6,114 nt of DNA from Synechococcales cyanobacterium PMM_0003 (GTDB taxonomy: Bacteria; Cyanobacteriota; Cyanobacteriia; Pseudanabaenales; Pseudanabaenaceae). A program made the position numbers and the translations under genes. Each line of letters starts with the position of its first letter. Position 1 is the first letter of the stretch. The stretch lies in the NCBI GenBank assembly GCA_949128015.1, contig CASBRC010000257.1:1-6114 (forward strand), in the 5' to 3' direction. Positions 1-6,067 of this stretch are shown in pieces. The notes beneath the pieces were generated by a model, which saw only the letters and a list, made by a program, of their open reading frames with translations, was not told where the DNA came from and did no database searches.

Positions 1-192
1 CAACATCTCAAAGCTTATGCCAGCAATGCGCCATTGTTTCAGCCCGTAGTTGCACCACGATTCCATTTAGTTTCCAGAGGTATTGCCCCAGTCTTACATC
101 AACTAACTGGACGCTGGACAATTGATCCTCTTTACGATCGCAAAATCCTCGCCCTCATCCGTCGCTTATATGAGTCCGCAGGAATTTTTTAG
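1..192 (+). CDS. C-terminal fragment of an unrecognised protein (5' end outside window)
   Basis: Frame 1 is open from the first base to a TAG at 190-192, giving 63 residues with no internal start that would suit a complete gene. The composition is protein-like (PRFHLVSRGIAP, LTGRWTIDPLYDRK, ending in RRLYESAGIF), with a mix of hydrophobic and basic residues and no clear membrane segment. I do not recognise the family. A loose resemblance to the tail of a flavin-dependent oxidoreductase or another large cyanobacterial enzyme is only an impression. It is on the same strand as hicA, with 47 bases between its stop and the hicA start. No terminator hairpin is visible in that gap, so read-through into hicA is possible. 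Confidence 0.6.
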   Translation, partial: QHLKAYASNAPLFQPVVAPRFHLVSRGIAPVLHQLTGRWTIDPLYDRKILALIRRLYESAGIF

Positions 193-239
193 AGTAAATT
201 AATACAAGCTAAAATTAGTAGTGTGATGCACGTTCATAA

Positions 240-470
240 GTGAGCAAAAAAGATAAGTTACTAGATAAAGTCAAACAAAATCCTAAAGGATTACGTTTCA
301 GTGAATTTGAAGCCTTGTTAACTCTTTGTGGTTGGATTTGCGATCATCAAACTGGAAGTCATCGTATTTGGTACTCACCAGAAAAAGCACGCCTATCAAT
401 TCAGCCAACAAAAAATAATGAAGCTAAAGAATATCAGGTCAAGCAATTTCTAAGTTTACTGGAGAAATAA
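240..470 (+). CDS. hicA: HicA family toxin (mRNA interferase) of a type II toxin-antitoxin pair
   Basis: This is a 76-residue protein, a usual size for HicA. HicA toxins adopt a small double-stranded-RNA-binding-like fold and cleave mRNA using a single conserved histidine. Visible family features are the LRFSEFEALLTLCGW helix segment (18-32), the signature G39-S40-H41 followed by R-I-W-Y, with His41 as the expected catalytic residue, and a basic C-terminal helix (YQVKQFLSLLEK). The GTG start at 240 directly follows an in-frame TAA at 237-239 and no in-frame ATG lies near it, so GTG is the only sensible start. There is no clear Shine-Dalgarno sequence. One base separates its TAA from the hicB ATG, the usual tight toxin-first hicAB arrangement. 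The signature histidine is intact, so the toxin may be active, but this is inferred from the motif only. Confidence 0.85.
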   Translation: MSKKDKLLDKVKQNPKGLRFSEFEALLTLCGWICDHQTGSHRIWYSPEKARLSIQPTKNNEAKEYQVKQFLSLLEK

Positions 471-471
471 T

Positions 472-792
472 ATGAACCAAGTTGAAAATAATAATTTTGA
501 TGGGTTTAGTGTGAAAGCTTTCCGAGATGAAGATGGAGATTGGCTAGCACATTTCATTGAACTTCCAAATGTTTCTGCTTTTGCTGACACTCGCCATGCG
601 GCTTTAGATGAGCTAGAAATTGCTTGGATGGGAGTTAAAGAAAGCTACCGTAAGCATGGCGAAGAAATTCCTACAAAATTGTCTCAACCCCGCTTTAAAA
701 TATACATTAGTAAATCTTGCTTGAAGGAACTCCGTTATTCTCTAGATAAACCTAGGTTACGCAGAAAACATAAATCTAAGGTTGAGCGATGA
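472..792 (+). CDS. hicB: HicB family antitoxin with atypical, possibly truncated C-terminus
   Basis: This is a 106-residue protein directly downstream of hicA, with a one-base gap. Residues 12-70 show the HicB partial RNase-H-like fold: FSVKAFRDEDGDWLAHFIELP (12-32, with the D-x-D/E-G-x-W-x-A and ELP signatures), then F-A-D-T (37-40) and the A-x-x-E-L helix, then G-E-E-I-P (63-67). HicB normally neutralises HicA and represses its own operon through a C-terminal ribbon-helix-helix or HTH domain. Here residues 73-86 (PRFKIYISKSCLKEL) could be the beta strand and first helix of a ribbon-helix-helix domain. The last 20 or so residues (DKPRLRRKHKSKVER) are simply basic and lack the expected second helix with its small-x-N-x-hydrophobic pattern. 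A separate open frame overlaps this tail from 746, so the native 3' end may have been replaced. Binding to HicA could survive while DNA binding is lost. Confidence 0.8.
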   Translation: MNQVENNNFDGFSVKAFRDEDGDWLAHFIELPNVSAFADTRHAALDELEIAWMGVKESYRKHGEEIPTKLSQPRFKIYISKSCLKELRYSLDKPRLRRKHKSKVER

Positions 793-943
793 CAGTGTGA
801 TTACGCTCAGTGCAAGTTTTCCCGAAGGATTTTTACCAGAAAAGCTCGACAGAATAATCTTTAAATTTATGGATGTCCCGCACACGCATCAATCAATGCT
901 GAAAGATATTAGAATAGGACAGAAATCTTTTCGGCTTGGTTAA
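746..943 (+). pseudogene. Orphan open frame after hicB, probable remnant of the 3' end of an unknown gene
   Basis: After an in-frame TAG at 743-745 this frame stays open for 65 codons to TAA at 941-943. Its translation looks like real protein (YAENINLRLSDDSVITLSAS, then FPEGFLPEKLDRIIFKFMD, ending GQKSFRLG). It has no ATG before 869. The possible starts TTG 782 and GTG 797 have no ribosome binding site. It overlaps the hicB tail (746-792) in a different frame. The simplest reading is a decayed or truncated gene that lost its 5' part, perhaps when DNA next to hicB was rearranged. A genuine 48-residue peptide from GTG 797 is possible but unsupported. I do not recognise the family, and the whole call rests on amino-acid composition. 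The only other content up to miaB is 8 bases of spacer. Confidence 0.35.
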
Positions 944-951
944 ACACTTTC

Positions 952-2304
952 ATGACTGCTCAGAAATATCACATCATCACCTTCGGCTGCCAAATGAACA
1001 AAGCCGACTCTGAACGCATGGCAGGCGTTTTAGAGGATATGGGCTATCAGTCAACCGAGGAAAGCGAAGAAGCCGACCTGATTTTGTATAACACTTGCAG
1101 CATTCGCGACAATGCCGAGCAAAAAGTTTATTCGGCCTTGGGGCGACAAGCCAAACGCAAACGCGATAATCCTAACTTAACTCTCGTCGTGGCAGGTTGT
1201 GTTGCCCAGCAACAAGGTGAAGCTTTACTGAGAAGAGTCCCAGAACTCGATTTAGTCATGGGGCCACAGCATGTCAATCGTCTTAGTCATTTGCTGGAGC
1301 AGGTTTTTAATGGCAATCAAGTTGCTGCTACCGAAGAATCTTATATTGAAGAAGACATCACCACACCGCGCCGCAACAGCTCCGTATCCGCTTGGGTAAA
1401 TGTCATTTATGGCTGCAATGAAAACTGCACTTATTGCATCGTCCCCGCAGTACGCGGTCGAGAGCAATCGCGCCCCCCTGAGGTGATCCGTCAAGAAATC
1501 GAAAAGCTAGCTGCTCAAGGCTATAAAGAAATTACTTTACTCGGTCAAAATATTGATGCTTATGGACGCGACTTACCAGCAGGAGGCATTGGTGCTGGCG
1601 TTGGTGGCAAAATCACTTTCACCGATTTACTTTATTACGTTCATGATGTCGAAGGGATCGATCGCATTAGATACGCCACCAGTCACCCTCGTTACTTTAG
1701 TTCTCGTCTCATCAAAGCCTGTGCTGAACTCCCCAAGGTTTGCGAACATTTCCATATACCTTTCCAGTCGGGTGACAACGATATCCTCAAAGCCATGGCA
1801 CGGGGCTATACCCATGAACGCTATCGCCGCATTATTGACGATATTCGCGAAATTATGCCCGATGCCGCAATTACTGCTGATGCGATCGTTGCTTTTCCTG
1901 GGGAAACCGAGGAGCAGTTTGAGCGCACTATGCAATTGGTAAATGATATTGGTTTTGATCTGGTGAATACGGCTGCTTATTCACCACGCCCTGGTACACC
2001 TGCGGCGGTTTGGGAAAATCAACTGAGTGAAGAGATTAAAAGCGATCGCCTGCAACGCCTGAACCATACCGTCAATCAAAATGCGGCTGAGCGTTCTAAC
2101 CGTTATGCAGGACGCATTGAAGAAATCATGATCGAAGGTACAAACCATAAAAATCCTTTGCAAATCATGGGGCGTACCCGCACCAATCGCATTGCCTTTA
2201 CCGAGAACACAACAGGGCAATCATTAGCTGAGCTAATCGGTAAAACTCTTTCAATAAGAATTACTGAAGTAAGACCATTTAGTTTAACTGGTGTAATTTG
2301 CTAA
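952..2304 (+). CDS. miaB: MiaB, tRNA-2-methylthio-N6-dimethylallyladenosine synthase
   Basis: MiaB is a radical-SAM methylthiotransferase that converts i6A to ms2i6A at position 37 of tRNAs reading UNN codons, acting after MiaA in the cytoplasm. The 450-residue length is normal for the family. The N-terminal methylthiotransferase domain carries the three cysteines of the auxiliary 4Fe-4S cluster: C13 ([10 protein letters not shown]), C49 ([12 protein letters not shown]) and C83 (AGCVAQ). The radical-SAM motif is C155-x3-C159-x2-C162 ([13 protein letters not shown]), followed by the conserved VRGREQSR segment, LLGQN and the SHP and HIPFQSG segments typical of MiaB. A TRAM RNA-binding domain occupies roughly 380-447. 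The QMNKADSE signature and overall sequence favour MiaB over the paralogues MtaB and RimO. The ATG at 952 gives the canonical N-terminus, with no evident Shine-Dalgarno sequence. No terminator is visible between miaB and the tRNA, so the two may be cotranscribed and ended by the hairpin at 2465. Confidence 0.96.
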   Translation: MTAQKYHIITFGCQMNKADSERMAGVLEDMGYQSTEESEEADLILYNTCSIRDNAEQKVYSALGRQAKRKRDNPNLTLVVAGCVAQQQGEALLRRVPELDLVMGPQHVNRLSHLLEQVFNGNQVAATEESYIEEDITTPRRNSSVSAWVNVIYGCNENCTYCIVPAVRGREQSRPPEVIRQEIEKLAAQGYKEITLLGQNIDAYGRDLPAGGIGAGVGGKITFTDLLYYVHDVEGIDRIRYATSHPRYFSSRLIKACAELPKVCEHFHIPFQSGDNDILKAMARGYTHERYRRIIDDIREIMPDAAITADAIVAFPGETEEQFERTMQLVNDIGFDLVNTAAYSPRPGTPAAVWENQLSEEIKSDRLQRLNHTVNQNAAERSNRYAGRIEEIMIEGTNHKNPLQIMGRTRTNRIAFTENTTGQSLAELIGKTLSIRITEVRPFSLTGVIC

Positions 2305-2363
2305 AGGCATGCTAGACTAGCCAAGCGCGTTGAAGACAGAAGTGCGAAATGCACACAAAAGTT

Positions 2364-2369
2364 TACAAT
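2364..2369 (+). promoter_or_regulatory. Possible -10 element for tRNA-Lys
   Basis: TACAAT lies 12 bases before the mature tRNA 5' end, the right distance for a start a few bases upstream of the tRNA. No good -35 element sits 16-18 bases further upstream; a TTGAAG at 2330-2335 is too far away. The call is therefore weak, and read-through from miaB is the alternative. Confidence 0.3.
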
Positions 2370-2381
2370 AAGCGCAAAACT

Positions 2382-2453
<72 letters not shown>

Positions 2454-2464
2454 TAAAATAATCC

Positions 2465-2499
2465 AGAATAGCTAGCACAATGTGCTAGCTATTCTTTTT
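2465..2499 (+). terminator. Rho-independent terminator after tRNA-Lys
   Basis: There is a perfect 15-bp inverted repeat: AGAATAGCTAGCACA at 2465-2479, one spacer base, then its reverse complement at 2481-2495. In RNA the innermost pairs must open to make a loop. It is followed by a short T run (five consecutive T, 2495-2499, the first inside the stem). It sits 12 bases after the tRNA and probably ends the tRNA transcript and any read-through from miaB. Confidence 0.85.
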
Positions 2500-2578
2500 A
2501 GCTACCAAAGATAGCCTTGGCACTTCTCACAGCCGCTACTTTTGGTATTATACGTCTGACAATAATGTGGTGTAATTC

Positions 2579-3757
2579 ATGCATATTGCATGGTTAGGTA
2601 AAAAATCCCCTGCTTGTGGCAACGTGACCTATAGTCGCGAAATTACAAATGCATTACTCGATCGCGGACATCGTGTCAGCTTTATGCATTTTGCTCCAGA
2701 ACATGATAGTGAGCATTCTGAGCATGTGGATATTGCCGAATTTGATGACAGCTCTCAAGACGCACAAGATGTCACTTTACCCTTTTTCTATAAATCCACC
2801 ATTTATACCGTTCCTTCTCTGAGAGCGAATAAAATTCTTGTTGATTCTTTGCGATCGCTAAAGCCTGATCTCGTTCATGCCTCCCTTGCCATATCACCCC
2901 TAGATTTTCGCTTACCAGAGATTTGTGCCGAACTGGATTTACCGCTTGTCGCCACATTTCACCAACCTTTTGATCTCAAGCGGCGCAACCTTGCTTCTAG
3001 TACTCAGCAACTTACTTATCAAATTTATGCGCCATCTTTAGCTGATTACAATCAAGTTATTATCTTCTCCAATATTCAAAAAGAACTTCTCAATAAATTA
3101 GGAGTTCCCAATACCAGAATTGCAGTTATTCCCAATGGAGTCGATAGCGATCGCTATTCTCCAGCTCCTTCAAATATCAAAGCCGAACTGAATGCTGATG
3201 TACTCTTTCTCTATCAAGGGCGACTAGCAGCCGAGAAAAATGTTGAAGCTTTACTCAGAGCATGGCGCAAATGTCGAATGCCTGAAGGCTGTAAACTTGC
3301 GATCGTCGGGACTGGTCCCTTGTTGGCTGGGCTAAAAACTTTCTATGGTAACGATCCTAGTATTATCTGGATGGGATATATTGCCGATGAGCAGAGACGA
3401 ATTGAGATTTTACGTGGGACGGATGTATTCATTTTACCTTCGCTAGTGGAAGGATTGTCGCTATCACTGCTAGAAGCAATGTCTTGTGGTGTGGCATGTA
3501 TAGCGACAGATGTGGGCGCGGATGGGGAAGTAATTGAGAATGGCGCGGGAATTATTCTTGATTCTCATAAGGTTACTTCGCAACTTTGCACGCTTCTGCC
3601 CTTATTTGTCGATCATCCAGAGATCGCAAAGATTATTGGTCTGAAGGCAAGGCAAAGGGTGTTAGATCGCTATACGCTAGTGAAAAATATTGATCGCTTA
3701 GAAGTCCTTTATGAGCAAACCATGAGTCAACAATGGGTTCGGGTTAGTGCTTTCTAA
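2579..3757 (+). CDS. Glycosyltransferase family 4 (GT-B fold)
   Basis: This 392-residue retaining glycosyltransferase probably transfers a sugar from a nucleotide-sugar donor to a lipid or polysaccharide acceptor at the cytoplasmic side of the membrane. The acceptor and donor cannot be read from sequence. The N-terminal Rossmann domain begins MHIAWLGKKSPACGNVTYSR, with the glycine-containing loop and the E-x2-N-A-L-x2-R-G-H helix, followed by DLVHAS (97-102) and ATFHQPFD (125-132). The C-terminal donor domain begins near VIPNGVD (183-189) and contains QGRLAAEKN (213-221; Arg215 and Lys220 are the expected phosphate contacts), VGTGP (243-247) and the family's E-x7-E motif at Glu291/Glu299 (LVEGLSLSLLEAMSCGV). 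There is no signal peptide or membrane helix. ATG 2579 starts exactly at the first beta strand; there is no clear Shine-Dalgarno sequence. A TATTAT at 2546-2551 is a weak -10 candidate without a well-spaced -35. It stands alone and converges on dnaK. Confidence 0.92.
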   Translation: MHIAWLGKKSPACGNVTYSREITNALLDRGHRVSFMHFAPEHDSEHSEHVDIAEFDDSSQDAQDVTLPFFYKSTIYTVPSLRANKILVDSLRSLKPDLVHASLAISPLDFRLPEICAELDLPLVATFHQPFDLKRRNLASSTQQLTYQIYAPSLADYNQVIIFSNIQKELLNKLGVPNTRIAVIPNGVDSDRYSPAPSNIKAELNADVLFLYQGRLAAEKNVEALLRAWRKCRMPEGCKLAIVGTGPLLAGLKTFYGNDPSIIWMGYIADEQRRIEILRGTDVFILPSLVEGLSLSLLEAMSCGVACIATDVGADGEVIENGAGIILDSHKVTSQLCTLLPLFVDHPEIAKIIGLKARQRVLDRYTLVKNIDRLEVLYEQTMSQQWVRVSAF

Positions 3758-3759
3758 AC

Positions 3760-3790
3760 AAAAAAGGGTAGGCGCTTTGCGCCTACCCTT
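3760..3790 (-). terminator. Outer hairpin with U-tract, main dnaK terminator
   Basis: This is a perfect 12-bp stem (AAGGGTAGGCGC at 3764-3775, complement at 3779-3790) with a 3-base loop. On the + strand it is preceded by six A (3760-3765), which read as TTTTTT directly after the stem in the dnaK direction. This is a classical intrinsic terminator for dnaK. For the converging glycosyltransferase the right arm is followed by CTCAAAAG, so it lacks a U-tract in that direction. Confidence 0.85.
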
Positions 3791-3795
3791 CTCAA

Positions 3796-3830
3796 AAGCT
3801 AAATCAGGCGCGAAGCGCCTGATTTAGCTT
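3796..3830 (-). terminator. Inner perfect 16-bp hairpin immediately after the dnaK stop
   Basis: The left arm 3796-3811 and right arm 3815-3830 are perfect complements of 16 bp around a GAA loop. In the dnaK direction the stem begins 9 bases after the stop codon and ends in TTTTGAG, a short U-tract. It shares the core AGGCGC-NNN-GCGCCT with the outer hairpin, so the two look like related copies of one module. It may protect the dnaK mRNA 3' end, work with the outer hairpin as a double terminator, or be a dispersed palindromic repeat. Confidence 0.7.
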
Positions 3831-3839
3831 GGTAATTAC

Positions 3840-5747
3840 CTATTTCGATTCTGTGAAATCAGCATCGATTACATCGTCATCGCCACTTGCAGCGTCCTTA
3901 GTACCATCTTCAGGAGACGCGCCACCATCAGTTGGAGATTCACTGCCACCTTGCTGATAAACAGAAGAACTAAGAGCATACAAAGCTTGCTTCAACTCTT
4001 CAGCTTGAGCAGTGATCGCTTCGTGATCATCTTTAGCGATTGATTCGCGAAGATCTTTAACCAGTCCTTCGATCTTAGTCTTGTCAGCATCAGGAACCTT
4101 GTCGCCAAGATCCTTGATTTGCTTCTCTGCTTGGTAAGCCAGAGAGTCGGCTTGGTTCTTCGATTCAATGCGATCGCGTTTTTCTTTGTCAGCCGAAGAA
4201 TTACGTTCTGCTTCATTAACCATGCGCTCAACTTCATCCTTAGGCAAGGTCGAAGCACCAGAGATCGAGATGGTTTGGACTTTGCCAGTTCCCTTGTCCT
4301 TTGCGGTTACAGAGAGCAAGCCGTTAGCATCGATGTCAAAGATAACTTCGATTTGAGGAACGCCACGAGGAGCAGGAGGAATTCCATCCAGACGGAATGT
4401 TCCCAAGCTCTTGTTGTCGTTGGACATTTCACGTTCGCCTTGAAGAACATGAATTTCGACATTACTTTGTCCATCAACTGCGGTCGAAAAGACTTCAGAT
4501 TTCTTGGTAGGAACAGTAGTGTTACGTGGAATGATTTTGGTCATTACACCACCAAGGGTTTCTACACCAAGGGATAGAGGAGTAACGTCAAGTAAGAGAA
4601 TATCTTTGACTTCACCAGCTAATACGCCAGCTTGGACGGCTGCACCGATCGCCACAACTTCATCGGGGTTAACGGTTTGGTTAGGATCTTTGCCAAGAAT
4701 CTTCTTAACAACTTCTTGTACCGCAGGAATACGAGTTGAACCACCAACCAGTACAACCTCATCAATTTTCGATTTGTCGATCTTGGCATCGCGGACAGCT
4801 TGCTCGACAGGAATACGGCAACGATCAATGAGATCAGAGCAGAGTTCCTCAAACTTGGCACGGGTCAGCGTGGTATCAAGGTGCTTTGGTCCGTCTTGAG
4901 TTGCGGTAATAAAAGGAAGGTTGATTTCAGTTTGCGTAACGCTCGAAAGTTCAATCTTCGCTTTTTCAGCGGCTTCAGTCAGACGTTGTAGAGCTTGCTT
5001 GTCCTTACGAAGGTCAATACCTTCTGCGGACTGGAACTGACTAGCGAGGAAGTCTACGATCTTCTTATCGAAGTCATCACCACCGAGGTGAGTGTCGCCA
5101 CTGGTGGACATTACTTCAAACACACCATCGCCAACTTCGAGGATCGATACGTCAAATGTACCGCCGCCGAGGTCAAATACGAGGATGGTTTCATTGGTCT
5201 TGCTATCTAGACCATAAGCCAAAGCTGCTGCGGTTGGTTCGTTGATGATGCGGAGAACTTCCACACCTGCGATTTTGCCAGCATCCTTGGTGGCTTGGCG
5301 CTGAGAGTCATTGAAATATGCAGGAACAGTGATAACTGCTTGAGTAACGGTTTCGCCTAAATATTTGCTAGCGTCGTCAACTAACTTACGTAATACTTGA
5401 GCAGAGATTTCTTCGGGTGCAAATTGTTTGCTAACCGCAGGTGCGTCAATTTTGACATTTTCGCCAACTTTCATTACCTTGTAAGCGACTTGCTTGGACT
5501 CGCCGCTAACTTCGTCGTAGCGTCTGCCGATAAAGCGCTTGACAGAGTAAAAGGTGTTGTCAGTGTTCATTACTGCTTGACGCTTGGCAATTTGTCCAAC
5601 AAGGCGATCGCCATTTTTGGCATAGGCAACAACAGACGGTGTGGTACGGAAGCCTTCGGCGTTTGCAATTACCGTTGGCTTGCCACCTTCCATAACTGCG
5701 ACGACTGAGTTTGTCGTACCTAAGTCGATTCCAACTACTTTAGCCAT
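3840..5747 (-). CDS. dnaK: Molecular chaperone DnaK (Hsp70), DnaK2-like
   Basis: DnaK is an ATP-dependent cytosolic chaperone working with DnaJ and GrpE to fold and refold proteins. At 635 residues it is the typical length of cyanobacterial DnaK2, the general housekeeping and heat-inducible paralogue. The nucleotide-binding domain (about 1-380) contains the phosphate-1 loop GIDLGTTNS (6-14), catalytic Lys70 (FYSVKRF), the second phosphate loop [10 protein letters not shown] (192-201, Thr197) and the adenosine motif [10 protein letters not shown] (332-341). The hydrophobic interdomain linker region is [14 protein letters not shown] (381-394). The substrate domain (about 394-500, including [11 protein letters not shown]) and helical lid follow. 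The tail is disordered and acidic ([15 protein letters not shown]). Upstream, AGGAG (5759-5763) lies 11 bases before ATG, and GGAAG lies 4 bases before it. Neither dnaJ nor grpE is in the window. Assignment to DnaK2 rather than DnaK1 or DnaK3 rests on length and tail. Confidence 0.97.
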   Translation of the reverse strand: MAKVVGIDLGTTNSVVAVMEGGKPTVIANAEGFRTTPSVVAYAKNGDRLVGQIAKRQAVMNTDNTFYSVKRFIGRRYDEVSGESKQVAYKVMKVGENVKIDAPAVSKQFAPEEISAQVLRKLVDDASKYLGETVTQAVITVPAYFNDSQRQATKDAGKIAGVEVLRIINEPTAAALAYGLDSKTNETILVFDLGGGTFDVSILEVGDGVFEVMSTSGDTHLGGDDFDKKIVDFLASQFQSAEGIDLRKDKQALQRLTEAAEKAKIELSSVTQTEINLPFITATQDGPKHLDTTLTRAKFEELCSDLIDRCRIPVEQAVRDAKIDKSKIDEVVLVGGSTRIPAVQEVVKKILGKDPNQTVNPDEVVAIGAAVQAGVLAGEVKDILLLDVTPLSLGVETLGGVMTKIIPRNTTVPTKKSEVFSTAVDGQSNVEIHVLQGEREMSNDNKSLGTFRLDGIPPAPRGVPQIEVIFDIDANGLLSVTAKDKGTGKVQTISISGASTLPKDEVERMVNEAERNSSADKEKRDRIESKNQADSLAYQAEKQIKDLGDKVPDADKTKIEGLVKDLRESIAKDDHEAITAQAEELKQALYALSSSVYQQGGSESPTDGGASPEDGTKDAASGDDDVIDADFTESK

Positions 5748-5858
5748 AAGGCTTCCAACTCCTAAGTTTTATTAATCTTTAATCTCATACAACATTAACT
5801 ACTTTTCCCGATTAGCACATCAGGGGGACTCTACCTAATCTGGTAGGGTTTACCGTAC
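5748..5858 (-). promoter_or_regulatory. dnaK 5' leader and promoter region, no clear promoter boxes
   Basis: This AT-rich stretch must contain the dnaK leader. The only clear signal is the ribosome binding site AGGAG (minus strand, 5759-5763). A small inverted repeat CTACC-N6-GGTAG (5831-5846) could be an operator or a leader hairpin. I see no convincing -10/-35 pair and no full CIRCE operator. Heat regulation therefore cannot be deduced from this sequence. Confidence 0.35.
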
Positions 5859-5912
5859 AAAAGCCAGAAAGTAGCGGCAATCATGATTTGCTGCCTCTAC
5901 TTTCTAGCTTTT
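5859..5912 (-). terminator. 54-bp imperfect palindrome, possible bidirectional terminator
   Basis: Nested arms pair AAAAGC (5859-5864) with GCTTTT (5907-5912), AGAAAGTAG (5866-5874) with CTACTTTCT (5897-5905), and GGCA (5876-5879) with TGCC (5892-5895). Single mismatches separate the blocks and the loop is 12 bases. The outer arms supply A and T runs on both sides, so a transcript from either strand would end in a stem plus a short U run. Because dnaK diverges from here, it would serve a minus-strand gene located beyond the right edge. A dispersed repeat is the alternative. Confidence 0.5.
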
Positions 5913-5918
5913 ATACTC

Positions 5919-5927
5919 CCTTCCCAG
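5919..5927. repeat. Left 9-bp direct repeat (putative target-site duplication)
   Basis: CCTTCCCAG here is identical to 6059-6067. The two copies abut the ends of the inverted-repeat element 5928-6058 exactly, as expected of a duplication made by transposase-mediated insertion. Confidence 0.7.
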
Positions 5928-6058
5928 CAGCAATTCTCATTATAGAAATTGGTTTTTTGAAAGGCAGCCTTAGGCTACCTTTCAAAAAACCAATTTTGGG
6001 GTTTGCAGCGCCTACGGCGCTGCAAACCCCAAAATTGGTTTCATAATGAGAATTGCTG
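5928..6058. mobile_element. MITE-like element, 131 bp, with perfect 16-bp terminal inverted repeats
   Basis: The ends are CAGCAATTCTCATTAT (5928-5943) and its exact reverse complement (6043-6058). With the flanking 9-bp direct repeats this has the full anatomy of a non-autonomous transposable element. It has no coding capacity of its own. Inside are two long hairpins. P1 is 5946-5969 with 5973-5996, 24 bp with one mismatch. P2 is 5987-6012 with 6016-6041, 26 bp perfect, loop TAC, core GCAGCGCC/GGCGCTGC. A 9-bp duplication is compatible with IS1-like or some IS4-type transposases, but the family cannot be assigned from this copy. It lies between dnaK and whatever gene is beyond the right edge. 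Its near-perfect arms suggest a recent arrival or selection for structure. Confidence 0.75.
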
Positions 6059-6067
6059 CCTTCCCAG
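6059..6067. repeat. Right 9-bp direct repeat (putative target-site duplication)
   Basis: CCTTCCCAG is identical to 5919-5927 and directly abuts the right terminal inverted repeat of the element. Confidence 0.7.

Noticed and set aside
226..243. Five-codon frame ATG-CAC-GTT-CAT-AAG-TGA overlapping the hicA GTG start
   Set aside because: It could be imagined as a translational-coupling leader, but it has no ribosome binding site and is too short to distinguish from chance.
1553..1942. A 129-codon + strand frame and several minus-strand frames inside miaB
   Set aside because: They overlap the conserved radical-SAM region of miaB in other frames, and their translations show no domain.
2342..2354. 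Small hairpin GTGC-GAAAT-GCAC between miaB and the tRNA as a possible miaB terminator
   Set aside because: The stem is only 4 bp and no T run follows, so it is too weak to call a terminator.
3760..3830. Tandem hairpins considered as a CRISPR-like repeat pair
   Set aside because: They are two palindromes with different outer arms and only a 5-base gap, with no repeated unit of constant length and no spacers.
4119..4577. Long + strand open frames antisense to dnaK (also around 4504-4899 and 5397-5708)
   Set aside because: They are opposite-strand shadows of the strongly conserved dnaK coding sequence, with no start signals of their own and no recognisable motifs.
5812..5818. TTAGCAC upstream of dnaK, resembling one half of the CIRCE heat-shock operator (TTAGCACTC-N9-GAGTGCTAA)
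   Set aside because: The second half-site is absent at the required spacing; the following bases read CAGGGGGACTC without GTGCTAA. A seven-base match is expected by chance fairly often.
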